Below, one piece after another: positions 22,872 to 30,989 of a stretch of DNA of 43,143 nt. Both the position numbers and the translations under genes were made by a program. The DNA lies in contig JAITGK010000075.1 in assembly GCA_031280635.1 (NCBI GenBank), forward strand, positions 1-43,143. Direction: 5' to 3'. Source of the stretch: Synergistaceae bacterium. Its GTDB lineage: Bacteria > Synergistota > Synergistia > Synergistales > Aminobacteriaceae. Below the pieces are notes generated by a model. The model had not been told where the DNA came from. It did no database searches and saw nothing but the letters and a program-made list of their open reading frames with translations. Numbering within the stretch: position 1 is the stretch's first letter; every line of letters starts with the position of its first letter.

Positions 22872-23522
22872 ATGGACGGCGACTATAAGCGAGCGGTGGT
22901 GGAAGCGGGAAAGACGATGCTCCATTCGGGGCTGACTGTGGAGACATGGGGAAACATCAGCGTGCGCAACCGTGAAGCGGGCCAGGTCTATATCACGCCC
23001 AGCGGGTTGCCCTATGATGAGCTGCTTGAGGACGACGTGGTGACGGTGGGGCTGGACGGTCGAGTTTTAAAAGGGCATCGGCGACCCTCCGTGGAGACGC
23101 CGCTCCACGTGGCTGTGTACAAGGCTCGAATGGACGTGGATGCGGTGCTCCATACGCACCCCATCTACTCCACCGTGTTTTCGTGCATGGATGAGGATAT
23201 TCCCCTTTTCATCGACGAGGCGGCCCAGACCCTCGGCGACACCGTGCGGACGGCCAAGTACGCCCTGCCAGGCTCACCAGAGCTGGCCCAAAACTGCGTT
23301 GCCGCCCTGGGGCGGAAGGCCAACGCCTGCCTGCTGAAGTCCCATGGGGCGGTCTGCGTGGGCAAAAACCTGGCCGCGTGCTTCCGAACGGCGACGGTCT
23401 TGGAAATGACCGCGCGCGTCCTTCAGCTTATCCGCTCAATGGGCGGAACCTTCCACCCCCTATCCGACGAAAACATCGCCGCGACGCGGGAGCTTGTCAA
23501 AAAAACGCGATACGGTCAATAA
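22872..23522 (+). CDS. Class II aldolase/adducin-family protein (FucA-like)
   Basis: 216 residues. Zinc ligands are visible as HTHP (His95 and His97 when numbered from the GTG at 22869) and His159 in LKSHGAV, with the catalytic Glu76 in PSVETPLH. The phosphate-binding segments TWGNISVR and YITPSGLPYDEL are also present. All fit a fuculose- or ribulose-phosphate aldolase. It would cleave or epimerise a ketose phosphate in the cytoplasm; the exact sugar cannot be read. The start is ATG 22872 or the adjacent GTG 22869. It is followed by a bidirectional hairpin terminator and faces the macroglobulin gene. Confidence 0.88.
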   Translation: MDGDYKRAVVEAGKTMLHSGLTVETWGNISVRNREAGQVYITPSGLPYDELLEDDVVTVGLDGRVLKGHRRPSVETPLHVAVYKARMDVDAVLHTHPIYSTVFSCMDEDIPLFIDEAAQTLGDTVRTAKYALPGSPELAQNCVAALGRKANACLLKSHGAVCVGKNLAACFRTATVLEMTARVLQLIRSMGGTFHPLSDENIAATRELVKKTRYGQ

Positions 23523-23523
23523 T

Positions 23524-23551
23524 AGGGCAGCGCGTGTAAGAGCGCTGCCCT
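23524..23551. terminator. Bidirectional hairpin between convergent genes
   Basis: AGGGCAGCGC (23524-23533) pairs perfectly with GCGCTGCCCT (23542-23551) over eight bases. It lies between the aldolase stop (23522) and the macroglobulin stop (23561). The T-run is weak on both sides. Confidence 0.7.
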
Positions 23552-23560
23552 GTATTGGGC

Positions 23561-26500
23561 CTATTCTATTGTAATGGACGGCTGTTCCTTCTCGACAAAG
23601 CGGACGGTGGGGTTGTACATGCCCTCCGCGGCCAGGGGCGGCGCGACGAAGGTTCCCCTTGTGACGGCGCGCATGGTGAACTCGTAGTCGGTCTTGCGCG
23701 TCAGACGGTCGATGAAGAGAAGCAGTCGGTCATCCCGCACGTCCAGACGGACGCCTTGCTTTTCCTGGTCCTCGTCGCCGCCCTTCAGTCGCGGGTTTTC
23801 GAGTTCCATTCCCGCGGGCAACAGGTACGAGACCGCCACATCCGAGGCGTTCATGGAGGGAGTCAGGGTTAGACGCACCAAGATCTTCTCGCCCTGAGCC
23901 ACAGGCGACGCCAAGGCCTTGCCTCTCAGCCACACGCTCCGCTCCACGACCAACCCCATGGAGACCGGCGTCGGCGCGGAAGACGGCGAACCGGTCAGGG
24001 TCCAGGCGTAGTACCCAGAGCCGCTCCCCTTCACGTTCAAGGAAAGCGCGTCACTGGGATCTTCTAAGGCCAGCGACGCCTTCTCCCCGCTACGGAACGT
24101 AAGAAGCGTCTGCCCGTTGGCTCCCGTCAGAGCGCCCTCCAACCGCCCCTTCTCGTAACCCGCCCGAAGCAGGTAGCGCCCCAAAGCCATGGCGACCGCC
24201 GCGTTTTCCTGAGTGCTGTACCAACGGTTCTCCTTTCCCCAGTCCAAGAGCATCCGCGCCAGTCTCATGGCCTCGGGCGAGCGCGGATCCACCTCCGCCC
24301 AGAGCGAAAGGAGTTGAGCGGCGTTGCGCACGTTGGATTCAAGGGTCTCATAAAGCGCCTCCGGTTCCAACACGTCGCCGCCGCTCCACTGCCCCAGGGC
24401 CCGCAGGGCGTCCGCGCGTCCCTCGACAAGGGCGTAAGCCCCAGCCAGCCATATCCTGCCGGAAGGCCACATAAAGGCCTCGTTTTCCTTCAGGTAGTGC
24501 ATCCAGCCCAGGGGCTTCTCCCCACTCAGCGCCAGCGTGTAGACGGCGTAGGCCTTGGTGGTGAAGTCGTTCTTCTCTCCATAGGGGGTTCTGGCGCCGC
24601 TCATGGAGGCCAGGAACTGCTTCAGCCAGTTGATGGCGCTCCGCAGCGTCTCCTGGGGATAGTCCACCCCAGCCCTCCGCGCCTCCACCAGGAAGTGCGC
24701 CGCGTGGACGCTACCCCAGATGTAGGGGTGTCCGTCCCCTGGCCACTTGGCGAAGGAACCGTCATAAAGCTGCATCGATTGGATCCGGGCAAGGGCGTAA
24801 TCGGTCTTGCGCCGGACGGCGGCGCTGTTGATCAACATGGGGTCGATCTCCGCCAGGGCGTCGGGCAGCACCAGAAACGGCCACGCCGAGGAAAGAGTCT
24901 GTTCCAGGCAGCCGTAAGGGTAGCGCGCCAGGAAGTTGACGGCCTTCGTCAAGTCCACCGCCGGCGTGTCGCTCAACGTCAGCTTGCCCTTGGCGTCCCC
25001 AGTGAAGGCGTTCCACGGGATGTCGATCTTCACGTTGCCGCTGGAGAACAACCCCGACCCCGAGAGCGTCACGACAGGGAACGGCGAGCGTATCGGCAGC
25101 TCAATGACCTGGGTGAAGGCCTTTTCCTCCCGCCCTTCTCTCCACTGGGTCTTGACGGAGTAAGTCGCCACGCCTGGCTCCAGGGCCCGAAGCCTCACGT
25201 CCCATCCGTGAGAGCCCCCAGGAGGCGCCGAGACGGTGAAGGACGCGCGACGCCCAACGCTTTGTTCCAAAAGCAACCCCCCGGAGGTCAAAAGCTCCAC
25301 CGTCACGTCCCTGGATTCCGCTCCAGAGTTGAACACCATCACGGGAACGGTGAAAACGTCGCCTGGGGCGGCGAAGCGAGGCAACTCCGCTTCCGTCACG
25401 ATCTCACGGGCAATTTGCAGCTTTCGCTCGGCCACGCCAAAGCGGGCTCCGGAGGTTGCCACGGCAAAGAGCCGCCCACGCCCGCTGAACTCCGGCAAGT
25501 CCAGCTCCGCCTGAATCACGCCGTTTTGTTCCGCCAAAAGCATTCCCTCGAAAATGGAGAGGATTTTGAACCTTTGTCCCTGGGGCATGCCCGTCATGGC
25601 CTCCATTCCCGCTCCGCCGGCCGGGTGCAGCGGTTCTGTGGCGCGGGACTCCAGGGGAACCAGCAGGTCGTAGAGGTCGTAGCTGTTTGAGTTCAGTTGA
25701 CGCCGAGCCAGGAAATGCCCCAGCAAATCCGGCGTCTGGAAGTTCGTGAGACCCAGCACGGCGTCGTCCACCAAGGCCAAAGCCACCTCGCCAGGGGCGG
25801 GTTTACCCTGGGCGTCGGTGAGGGTCAGGGTGACGGAAAGCCTTGAGGCGGGCTCAACCTTCTCGGGCGCGTCCAGCTTGATGGAGAGGGAGGAGTCACT
25901 CACGTCCACGTTGATGGGCTTGACGCCCAAGGCGCGATGGGCGCTCCACGCCTCGTTCTCCGTCACGGGGCGGATCAGCCAGGCGGAGCACCAGGCGTTG
26001 GGGACCATCCGCTCGGTGACGGGTACCTCCACGACGGTATCGGCCTTGTTCACCTTCAAGACTTTGCGGTCAATCGCGCCCATGGCCTCCACGCCAAAGA
26101 GCATAAGGCCCTCAAAGGGGGCCCGCAGCGTTACCTTCGCCACGTCCCCGACCTTGTATTTTTCCTTGTCCAGCTTGATATCGACCCGGTCAAGAATCTG
26201 CGAGCCCTGTTCCGCGCCTTCCGGGTCATCAACCCAGAATCGCTGGGACGCTCTGGCCTTGCCCTGAGCGTCGGCGATCTTCACGATATAGGTCCCCCAT
26301 CGCTTGGGTTGGACCGTGAAACCGCCTACCCCGTCCTTCAGAACGACGGGCTTCGATTCGACTTCTTGAAGTTCCTCGCTGCTCTGCCAACGTGTGTAGC
26401 CGTCTACCTGAACCAGGTTGTAGTGCCAGGTCACACGGTGGAGCGACGCGGTGAGATCGCCGGGATTGGCCGCTTCCTCGTCGGGAGTGACCGCCGCGGC

Positions 26501-28966
26501 GCGAAACGTCAGGTCGTTCCCAACGGCCAGTATACCCTCCGGCGCGGTCAGACCCAGTACCCAGGGCGAGGAGTAGTAAGGAAGGGTCAAGGCGTCGGCC
26601 ACCCAGCGCCCGCCGTCCTCCTGAACCAAGGCCGTCACCGTTATGTCAAGGACTGAGGCGTCCCAATGGGGCGTTTCGCTCGTGAAGGTCGCCAGGCCCC
26701 CCGCGCCGAGCGTTCCCTCGTCGATCTGGGATTCTTGGGACGAGAAGGAGCGCGTGGCGTCGATGAAACTGTAGGAAAGCCACCGGTCCGCCTTGGGCTG
26801 GAACCGCCCCTCTCGCGCGCGCCAGAACGCCTGCCAGTTCAGTCCCGCGCCGTCCGCGCCGAAAAAGTACCGCCCCGAGAGCTTGAACTCCGCGTCTTCC
26901 CCCGGAAGCAGCAACTTGGCCTCGGTGGTCAGCTTCGCCTCCACGCGGGGCGGAGCGAAGTCCTCCACGTTGAAGGAGTAGGACGCCAGAGGCTTATCCC
27001 TTCCCTCGTCGCCGGGGATGTAGAGTGAGGCGCGCCAGCCGCCGGTCAGAGCGGAGCTGGGGATATCAAAGTCGAAGAGCGCCCCGCCCTCGGCGCTCAG
27101 GATGACCGTGCCGCGCTTTGCCGTCCGCCTCAGGGGGTCGCGGACGACGAAGAGCGCGGGGAAGGGCTCAGGCGTCGTCAGGTCATGGTTGCGGACCACG
27201 GCCTTGAAGGGGGCCCGCTCGCCCGTGCGATAGATGTCGCGGGCGGAGAAGAGCGCGGCGTCGTAGCCGTCCTTCAGCCAGGGCCGCCCAGCGGTGTCGA
27301 ACACCTCCTGGGACAGGAGTCCCCGGGTCAGATTCACGTACGCGGCTTCCTCTCCCTTGGACACCGTCACCAAGTTGGGGGCCATGTCGGGACTCTTGCT
27401 CCAGACGGCGTCGCGCTGAAGCTGCCAAACGCCGTTCTCGTCGGTTTGACCCTCGGCCAAAATCTGGTTCGCGCCGCTGTAGAGCCGCACGTTGGCCCCC
27501 ACAATGGGCGTTGTGCCCGAAAGGGTGTTGACCCAGACCAATACGCCGTCTTCCCACAACCGCGCGGCCACGCCCATATCGCTTAGGTTGACGATCCGCG
27601 TTTGCTCGTCCCAGTAGTCCGAGTCTGGACTTCTAAGTGACAGCAGGAAAAGCCCTCGCGGGACGCTCGCGTCGCCGCTCATTAGGTCCTCAATGACGAT
27701 ACTGCGCCGCGTTTTTTCGTTCAACGGAAGGGAAAGCTCGTACTCCTTGCCATAGACGCGCCGGGCGAGGGATATGTCGAAGCCCGAGCCGCGCGTGACG
27801 TAGGGAAGGTTGTTCTCGTAGAGCCGCCAGAGGTTGACCTGCAGTTTCCGTATGTTGGTCATTTCCACGGGAATCCTTCCGCCACCGACGGGCGACAGGA
27901 AGGTACCGCTGGTGGAAAAGGAGAAGCTGGGGCGGAGGTCCGGCACAATGACGGCCTGAATCTCATCTTCGGCCAGTTCAACGCCGTTGTTTTCGCTGGA
28001 GGGCAGCCCTTTCTTGAAGGTGAGGACGTAGCGCGAGCGCGGTTTAAAGTCAGCCTGGATGAAAAACGCGCCGCTGTAGTAGCTTTCAAGCGTGAAGGGG
28101 ATGTCTGGATCGATGTGGATGAAATTCCGCGCCTCGTCCACGTCTACGGTGTAATTGGTGTGGACGGTGACGGAGCCGGGGCGGTAGTCGTTTGCGCTAA
28201 CGGAGTTCACCACCAGAACGGGCTTGAGCTCGAACTCGCGCTCTTCGTTCTCTTCCAGGCCTAGGGTACCCACGTCGCCGGTCAATCCGGCCAACAGGCG
28301 AACGATCAAAGTTATGGGCGGGTTCGCGCGGACAAGAACGCGGTGGGTCGTTTGCGAGCCAGAAAGCTCATAGCGCGTGTTTCTGTTTGAATTCCCGAGA
28401 TAGACCGAGAGGAAGTTCCTCAGGCGGGAGGTGGGAATGGGCATGTTGAACTGGAGGGTGATTTCCGCCTCACTACGGTCTTGGTGATAGGTCGCCCGCG
28501 CGGACAGAAGTTTTGGCGGTTCGGTCTGAAAACCAAAGGTAGACAAGGCGACGACTTTACCGTCTAAAGTTTTTAGACCCTCGCGGACCGAGGCGGAGTA
28601 GATGGTGGCCCTATCCAGCGGGGCCAGCAGGGTCGCCGAGAAGGTGCGTTGGTCAATCCACTGGCCCTCGGCCCGGACCGCCGGCGTCACGGTATAAGGG
28701 AAGTCCTTGGGCTCCAGGGACTTGCCGACCTGCCCCCGGGCGACCATGACGTCGCTGAACTCGACTCGGAACGCCGAGTTGTCCGCGACGTTCCCCGTGG
28801 GCGAGAAGGAGGTCGCCGAGGCGCTCCGCGTCGCCCTAGACGCTGGCCTTGGCGCGGCCTCAGCGTGGGGGGCGGGCCTAGCCCCAAAAAGCGCCAACCA
28901 CAAAATAACGAGCGCTAAAGCTAAAGAAAACGTTTTTGACTCCCTGCTTTGTTTCAAACGATCCAC
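23561..28966 (-). CDS. Bacterial alpha-2-macroglobulin with intact thioester motif
   Basis: About 1801 residues, exported. The N-terminus has a basic stretch and a hydrophobic signal segment (TFSLALALVILWLALFGARP, then a HAEAAP cleavage-like site) with no lipobox cysteine. Macroglobulin domains fill the middle; the A2M_N-type part contains FSARDIYRTGERAPFKAVVR. The thioester domain carries PYGCLEQT, with Cys1353 and Gln1356, so a reactive thioester can form. Bacterial homologues trap proteases in the periplasm. The start is GTG 28966, seven bases after GGGAGG (complement of 28974-28979); an in-frame ATG at 29029 lies upstream of that site and close to the predicted transcription start. No penicillin-binding protein 1C gene, the usual neighbour, is adjacent. 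Confidence 0.93.
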   Translation of the reverse strand: MDRLKQSRESKTFSLALALVILWLALFGARPAPHAEAAPRPASRATRSASATSFSPTGNVADNSAFRVEFSDVMVARGQVGKSLEPKDFPYTVTPAVRAEGQWIDQRTFSATLLAPLDRATIYSASVREGLKTLDGKVVALSTFGFQTEPPKLLSARATYHQDRSEAEITLQFNMPIPTSRLRNFLSVYLGNSNRNTRYELSGSQTTHRVLVRANPPITLIVRLLAGLTGDVGTLGLEENEEREFELKPVLVVNSVSANDYRPGSVTVHTNYTVDVDEARNFIHIDPDIPFTLESYYSGAFFIQADFKPRSRYVLTFKKGLPSSENNGVELAEDEIQAVIVPDLRPSFSFSTSGTFLSPVGGGRIPVEMTNIRKLQVNLWRLYENNLPYVTRGSGFDISLARRVYGKEYELSLPLNEKTRRSIVIEDLMSGDASVPRGLFLLSLRSPDSDYWDEQTRIVNLSDMGVAARLWEDGVLVWVNTLSGTTPIVGANVRLYSGANQILAEGQTDENGVWQLQRDAVWSKSPDMAPNLVTVSKGEEAAYVNLTRGLLSQEVFDTAGRPWLKDGYDAALFSARDIYRTGERAPFKAVVRNHDLTTPEPFPALFVVRDPLRRTAKRGTVILSAEGGALFDFDIPSSALTGGWRASLYIPGDEGRDKPLASYSFNVEDFAPPRVEAKLTTEAKLLLPGEDAEFKLSGRYFFGADGAGLNWQAFWRAREGRFQPKADRWLSYSFIDATRSFSSQESQIDEGTLGAGGLATFTSETPHWDASVLDITVTALVQEDGGRWVADALTLPYYSSPWVLGLTAPEGILAVGNDLTFRAAAVTPDEEAANPGDLTASLHRVTWHYNLVQVDGYTRWQSSEELQEVESKPVVLKDGVGGFTVQPKRWGTYIVKIADAQGKARASQRFWVDDPEGAEQGSQILDRVDIKLDKEKYKVGDVAKVTLRAPFEGLMLFGVEAMGAIDRKVLKVNKADTVVEVPVTERMVPNAWCSAWLIRPVTENEAWSAHRALGVKPINVDVSDSSLSIKLDAPEKVEPASRLSVTLTLTDAQGKPAPGEVALALVDDAVLGLTNFQTPDLLGHFLARRQLNSNSYDLYDLLVPLESRATEPLHPAGGAGMEAMTGMPQGQRFKILSIFEGMLLAEQNGVIQAELDLPEFSGRGRLFAVATSGARFGVAERKLQIAREIVTEAELPRFAAPGDVFTVPVMVFNSGAESRDVTVELLTSGGLLLEQSVGRRASFTVSAPPGGSHGWDVRLRALEPGVATYSVKTQWREGREEKAFTQVIELPIRSPFPVVTLSGSGLFSSGNVKIDIPWNAFTGDAKGKLTLSDTPAVDLTKAVNFLARYPYGCLEQTLSSAWPFLVLPDALAEIDPMLINSAAVRRKTDYALARIQSMQLYDGSFAKWPGDGHPYIWGSVHAAHFLVEARRAGVDYPQETLRSAINWLKQFLASMSGARTPYGEKNDFTTKAYAVYTLALSGEKPLGWMHYLKENEAFMWPSGRIWLAGAYALVEGRADALRALGQWSGGDVLEPEALYETLESNVRNAAQLLSLWAEVDPRSPEAMRLARMLLDWGKENRWYSTQENAAVAMALGRYLLRAGYEKGRLEGALTGANGQTLLTFRSGEKASLALEDPSDALSLNVKGSGSGYYAWTLTGSPSSAPTPVSMGLVVERSVWLRGKALASPVAQGEKILVRLTLTPSMNASDVAVSYLLPAGMELENPRLKGGDEDQEKQGVRLDVRDDRLLLFIDRLTRKTDYEFTMRAVTRGTFVAPPLAAEGMYNPTVRFVEKEQPSITIE

Positions 28967-29024
28967 CCTATTTCCCTCCTGTTTTTGACTTTTTTTTAAT
29001 ATACCTCCCCACCGCGAAAAGTTT

Positions 29025-29054
29025 ATCATAAGTTAGTGACTTTTCTTCTGACAA
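29025..29054 (-). promoter_or_regulatory. Promoter of the macroglobulin gene
   Basis: On the minus strand TTGTCA (29054-29049), an 18-base spacer and TATGAT (29030-29025). It is divergent from the promoter of the zinc-ribbon gene, whose -10 box lies about 20 bases away. Confidence 0.65.
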
Positions 29055-29071
29055 GAAAGAGAGAGGAATAG

Positions 29072-29080
29072 TGTTACAAT
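29072..29080 (+). promoter_or_regulatory. Extended -10 promoter for the 29113 operon
   Basis: TGT followed by TACAAT (29075-29080) forms an extended -10. The ribosome site GGAGGGG is at 29100-29106, before the ATG at 29113. No clear -35 box is seen. Confidence 0.6.
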
Positions 29081-29112
29081 AGAGATATATTGATTTTCTG
29101 GAGGGGAAAGTT

Positions 29113-29496
29113 ATGCCTTTGCAGACATGCAAACTGTGCGGAAAAATCTTTACGTCGTCGGGCGGCCGAACGTGCTCTGAGTGCCATACGCGCATTGACG
29201 GACTCTACCCCAAGGTACGCGAGTATCTGCGGGACAACCCGAAGATCGACTTTAACGTGGAAACCCTCGCCAACGATCTAGAGGCGGACATTCGAGACAT
29301 TCAGGCCCTGGTGGACATGGGGTACCTGGATCGGGACATCGACAGGCGCGCCGACCCCGAAACGCTGAACCGGCAGAAACTGGCCCAGGAATTCGAAAGT
29401 TCCTTGAAGCAGATGCAGGAAAGCGCGGCGCAGAGGGCGCAGAACGCCGCCTCCTATGGGCAGCAGCGCTACGGTGAGCAAAACAAGAAAAAGTAG
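29113..29496 (+). CDS. Zinc-ribbon protein, YvyF/flagellar-operon-protein-like (paralogue 2)
   Basis: 127 residues. The N-terminal zinc ribbon has CKLCGK and CSECHTRI, followed by DGLYPKVREYLRDNPKIDFN and a winged-helix-like VETLANDLEADIRDIQALVD-MGYL. The C-terminal third (QKLAQEFESSLKQMQESAAQ) is a charged, glutamine-rich helix. It is a longer relative of the protein at 21939. The gene starts an apparent operon with prepilin peptidase, CvpA and MutS2; the gap to the next start is six bases. Its role is unknown. Regulation of motility or pili is an inference from family and from the prepilin peptidase neighbour. Confidence 0.8.
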   Translation: MPLQTCKLCGKIFTSSGGRTCSECHTRIDGLYPKVREYLRDNPKIDFNVETLANDLEADIRDIQALVDMGYLDRDIDRRADPETLNRQKLAQEFESSLKQMQESAAQRAQNAASYGQQRYGEQNKKK

Positions 29497-29502
29497 CCTT
29501 CG

Positions 29503-30309
29503 ATGAACCTGGGGGGCATTGTGTTCTCCGCGCTCTTGGGCGCGTCGCTAGGCTCCTTTCTCAACGTGGTCGCGAAGCGCGGCGTAACGGGTCGTCCCTG
29601 GTGGGGGAAAGAACGCTCCGCCTGTGAATTCTGCGGGAAAACGCTCTCCGCCTGGGAGCTGATCCCGCTGGCGTCTTGGGCGCTCCAAAGGGGACGTTGC
29701 CGGAGCTGTGGGGCTCACCTGTCCCCTCGTTATTTGATCGTGGAGGTGGTGGGCGCGCTTGCCGCGGCGTTCGTCGCGTGGCGCTGGGGGTTCTCTTGGG
29801 CGTACGCGCTCTCCATGACGGGCGTCTGCGGGCTCCTGATCAACTCCTTGACCGACTACGAAACCGGGGATGTTTTCGACGCCTTCGCGTTTTTGACCGG
29901 GGTCGTTGGCCTTACGGCGCGTCTGGCTGGAGGGCGAGACGCCCTGCTGGACGGAATCATGGGAGTCGCTGTGGGATGGGGTCTTTTCGCGTTAATTATC
30001 GTCGTGAGCCGCTTGCTTATGGGACGGGAAGGCATGGGCTGGGGCGACGCCTGTTTTATGGGCGGCATGGGCGCCGTTTATGGTTGGAAAATGACTCTTT
30101 TGGCCTTCTACATGGGAATACTCTGCGGTGGCGTGGGGCTCGCCTGGCTCCTGCTTCGAGGTAAGGTGAAATGGGGGCGCGGCGACTCGTTGCCGCTGGT
30201 TCCATATCTGTCCGTTGGGGGTTTTTTGACGCTTTTGTTGGGACCCTGGATTTTCAGCGTCATTGGGTCGCGGCTCCAATACTTTTTCCAGGCCGGGTGG
30301 CCTTGGTAA
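29503..30309 (+). CDS. Prepilin peptidase (A24 family, PilD-like)
   Basis: 268 residues with about eight membrane helices. The N-terminal cytoplasmic domain carries the zinc-type CEFC and CRSC pairs within GKERSACEFCGKTLSAWELI. The catalytic aspartates fall in NSLTDYETGDVFD and in the GxGD-type motif GMGWGDACFMGG. It would cleave leader peptides of type IV pilins or pseudopilins and methylate their first residue. The PD of the usual D-x-PD motif is FD here. No pilin or assembly gene is in the window. It begins six bases after the zinc-ribbon gene. Confidence 0.93.
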   Translation: MNLGGIVFSALLGASLGSFLNVVAKRGVTGRPWWGKERSACEFCGKTLSAWELIPLASWALQRGRCRSCGAHLSPRYLIVEVVGALAAAFVAWRWGFSWAYALSMTGVCGLLINSLTDYETGDVFDAFAFLTGVVGLTARLAGGRDALLDGIMGVAVGWGLFALIIVVSRLLMGREGMGWGDACFMGGMGAVYGWKMTLLAFYMGILCGGVGLAWLLLRGKVKWGRGDSLPLVPYLSVGGFLTLLLGPWIFSVIGSRLQYFFQAGWPW

Positions 30310-30358
30310 TTTGGTAATTGGTAAGGCGAGAGAAACAGGAAGGAAAGGAAGGAGCCAA

Positions 30359-30916
30359 ATGACTTTCGCTCGCATATTTGACATTGGCGCGGCGTGCGTG
30401 TTCGCGTTTTTTATTGTGAGGGGCGCTCTGCGCGGCATGACGATGGAGGTCGTCTCCATGCTGGGATTCGTGATTGGGGTCGCCTGTAGTTGGACCTTCG
30501 CGCGGCCCCTGGCGACCTTGGCGCTGGAGTACTTTCCGTCAGTGGATTCTACCCTACTGGAGCTGCTCTGCGCCGCCGCCCTTTTCATCGCCGTTTCGCT
30601 GGCGTTCGCGGCGGTGGGAAAGCTTTTGCAGGCCCTGGTACGAGCGGCCGATCTGACCCTGATGGACCACTTCATGGGGGTGTTCTTGGGCGCCCTGCGC
30701 ACGTTTTTTCTGTTTCTTTTCATCTATGGGGTGGTCTCCGTTTTTTCCCCTCTCCTCCCAGGCGCGTGGATGCGGGAGAGCGTGGCCATGAAGGGGGCCG
30801 CCGTGGTGTGGCCCCCCGTGCTGAAGTTCCTGACGGTCAACGGGTGGCTCGACGTCTCCCATTTGACGCCAAGCCAGGACGTTTTTGAGCCGGCGAGCGC
30901 TCCAACTGACGGCTAG
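30359..30916 (+). CDS. CvpA-family membrane protein
   Basis: 185 residues with four hydrophobic helices. IFDIGAACVFAFFIVRGALR followed by GMTMEVVSMLGFVIGV is the CvpA N-terminal signature, and LLQALVRAADLTLMDHFMGV then FLGALRTF fits the second half. In E. coli CvpA is linked to colicin V production and envelope stress; here it sits in front of mutS2, a common arrangement in Gram-positive and related bacteria. The start is ATG 30359 after AAGGAGC; the longer frame from 30263 overlaps the peptidase gene and is rejected. Confidence 0.9.
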   Translation: MTFARIFDIGAACVFAFFIVRGALRGMTMEVVSMLGFVIGVACSWTFARPLATLALEYFPSVDSTLLELLCAAALFIAVSLAFAAVGKLLQALVRAADLTLMDHFMGVFLGALRTFFLFLFIYGVVSVFSPLLPGAWMRESVAMKGAAVVWPPVLKFLTVNGWLDVSHLTPSQDVFEPASAPTDG

Positions 30917-30924
30917 CGGGTCGC

Positions 30925-30955
30925 GAAAACTTTGCGCGAAAAAGAGCCAACGGCT
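30925..30955 (+). repeat. Dispersed repeat family A, partial copy 6
   Basis: Only the 3' half is present: AAAACTTTGCGCGAAAAAG then AGCCAACGGCT. It begins eight bases after the cvpA stop codon and ends 34 bases before mutS2. Confidence 0.6.
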
Positions 30956-30989
30956 GGGCATCTGGTTTTTAGCGTTTTTGGTGAGAACA

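Noticed and set aside
24314-25690. A 458-codon plus-strand frame opposite the macroglobulin gene
   Set aside because: It is antisense to the thioester domain; its arginine, glycine and histidine-rich residues are typical of shadow frames in GC-rich DNA.
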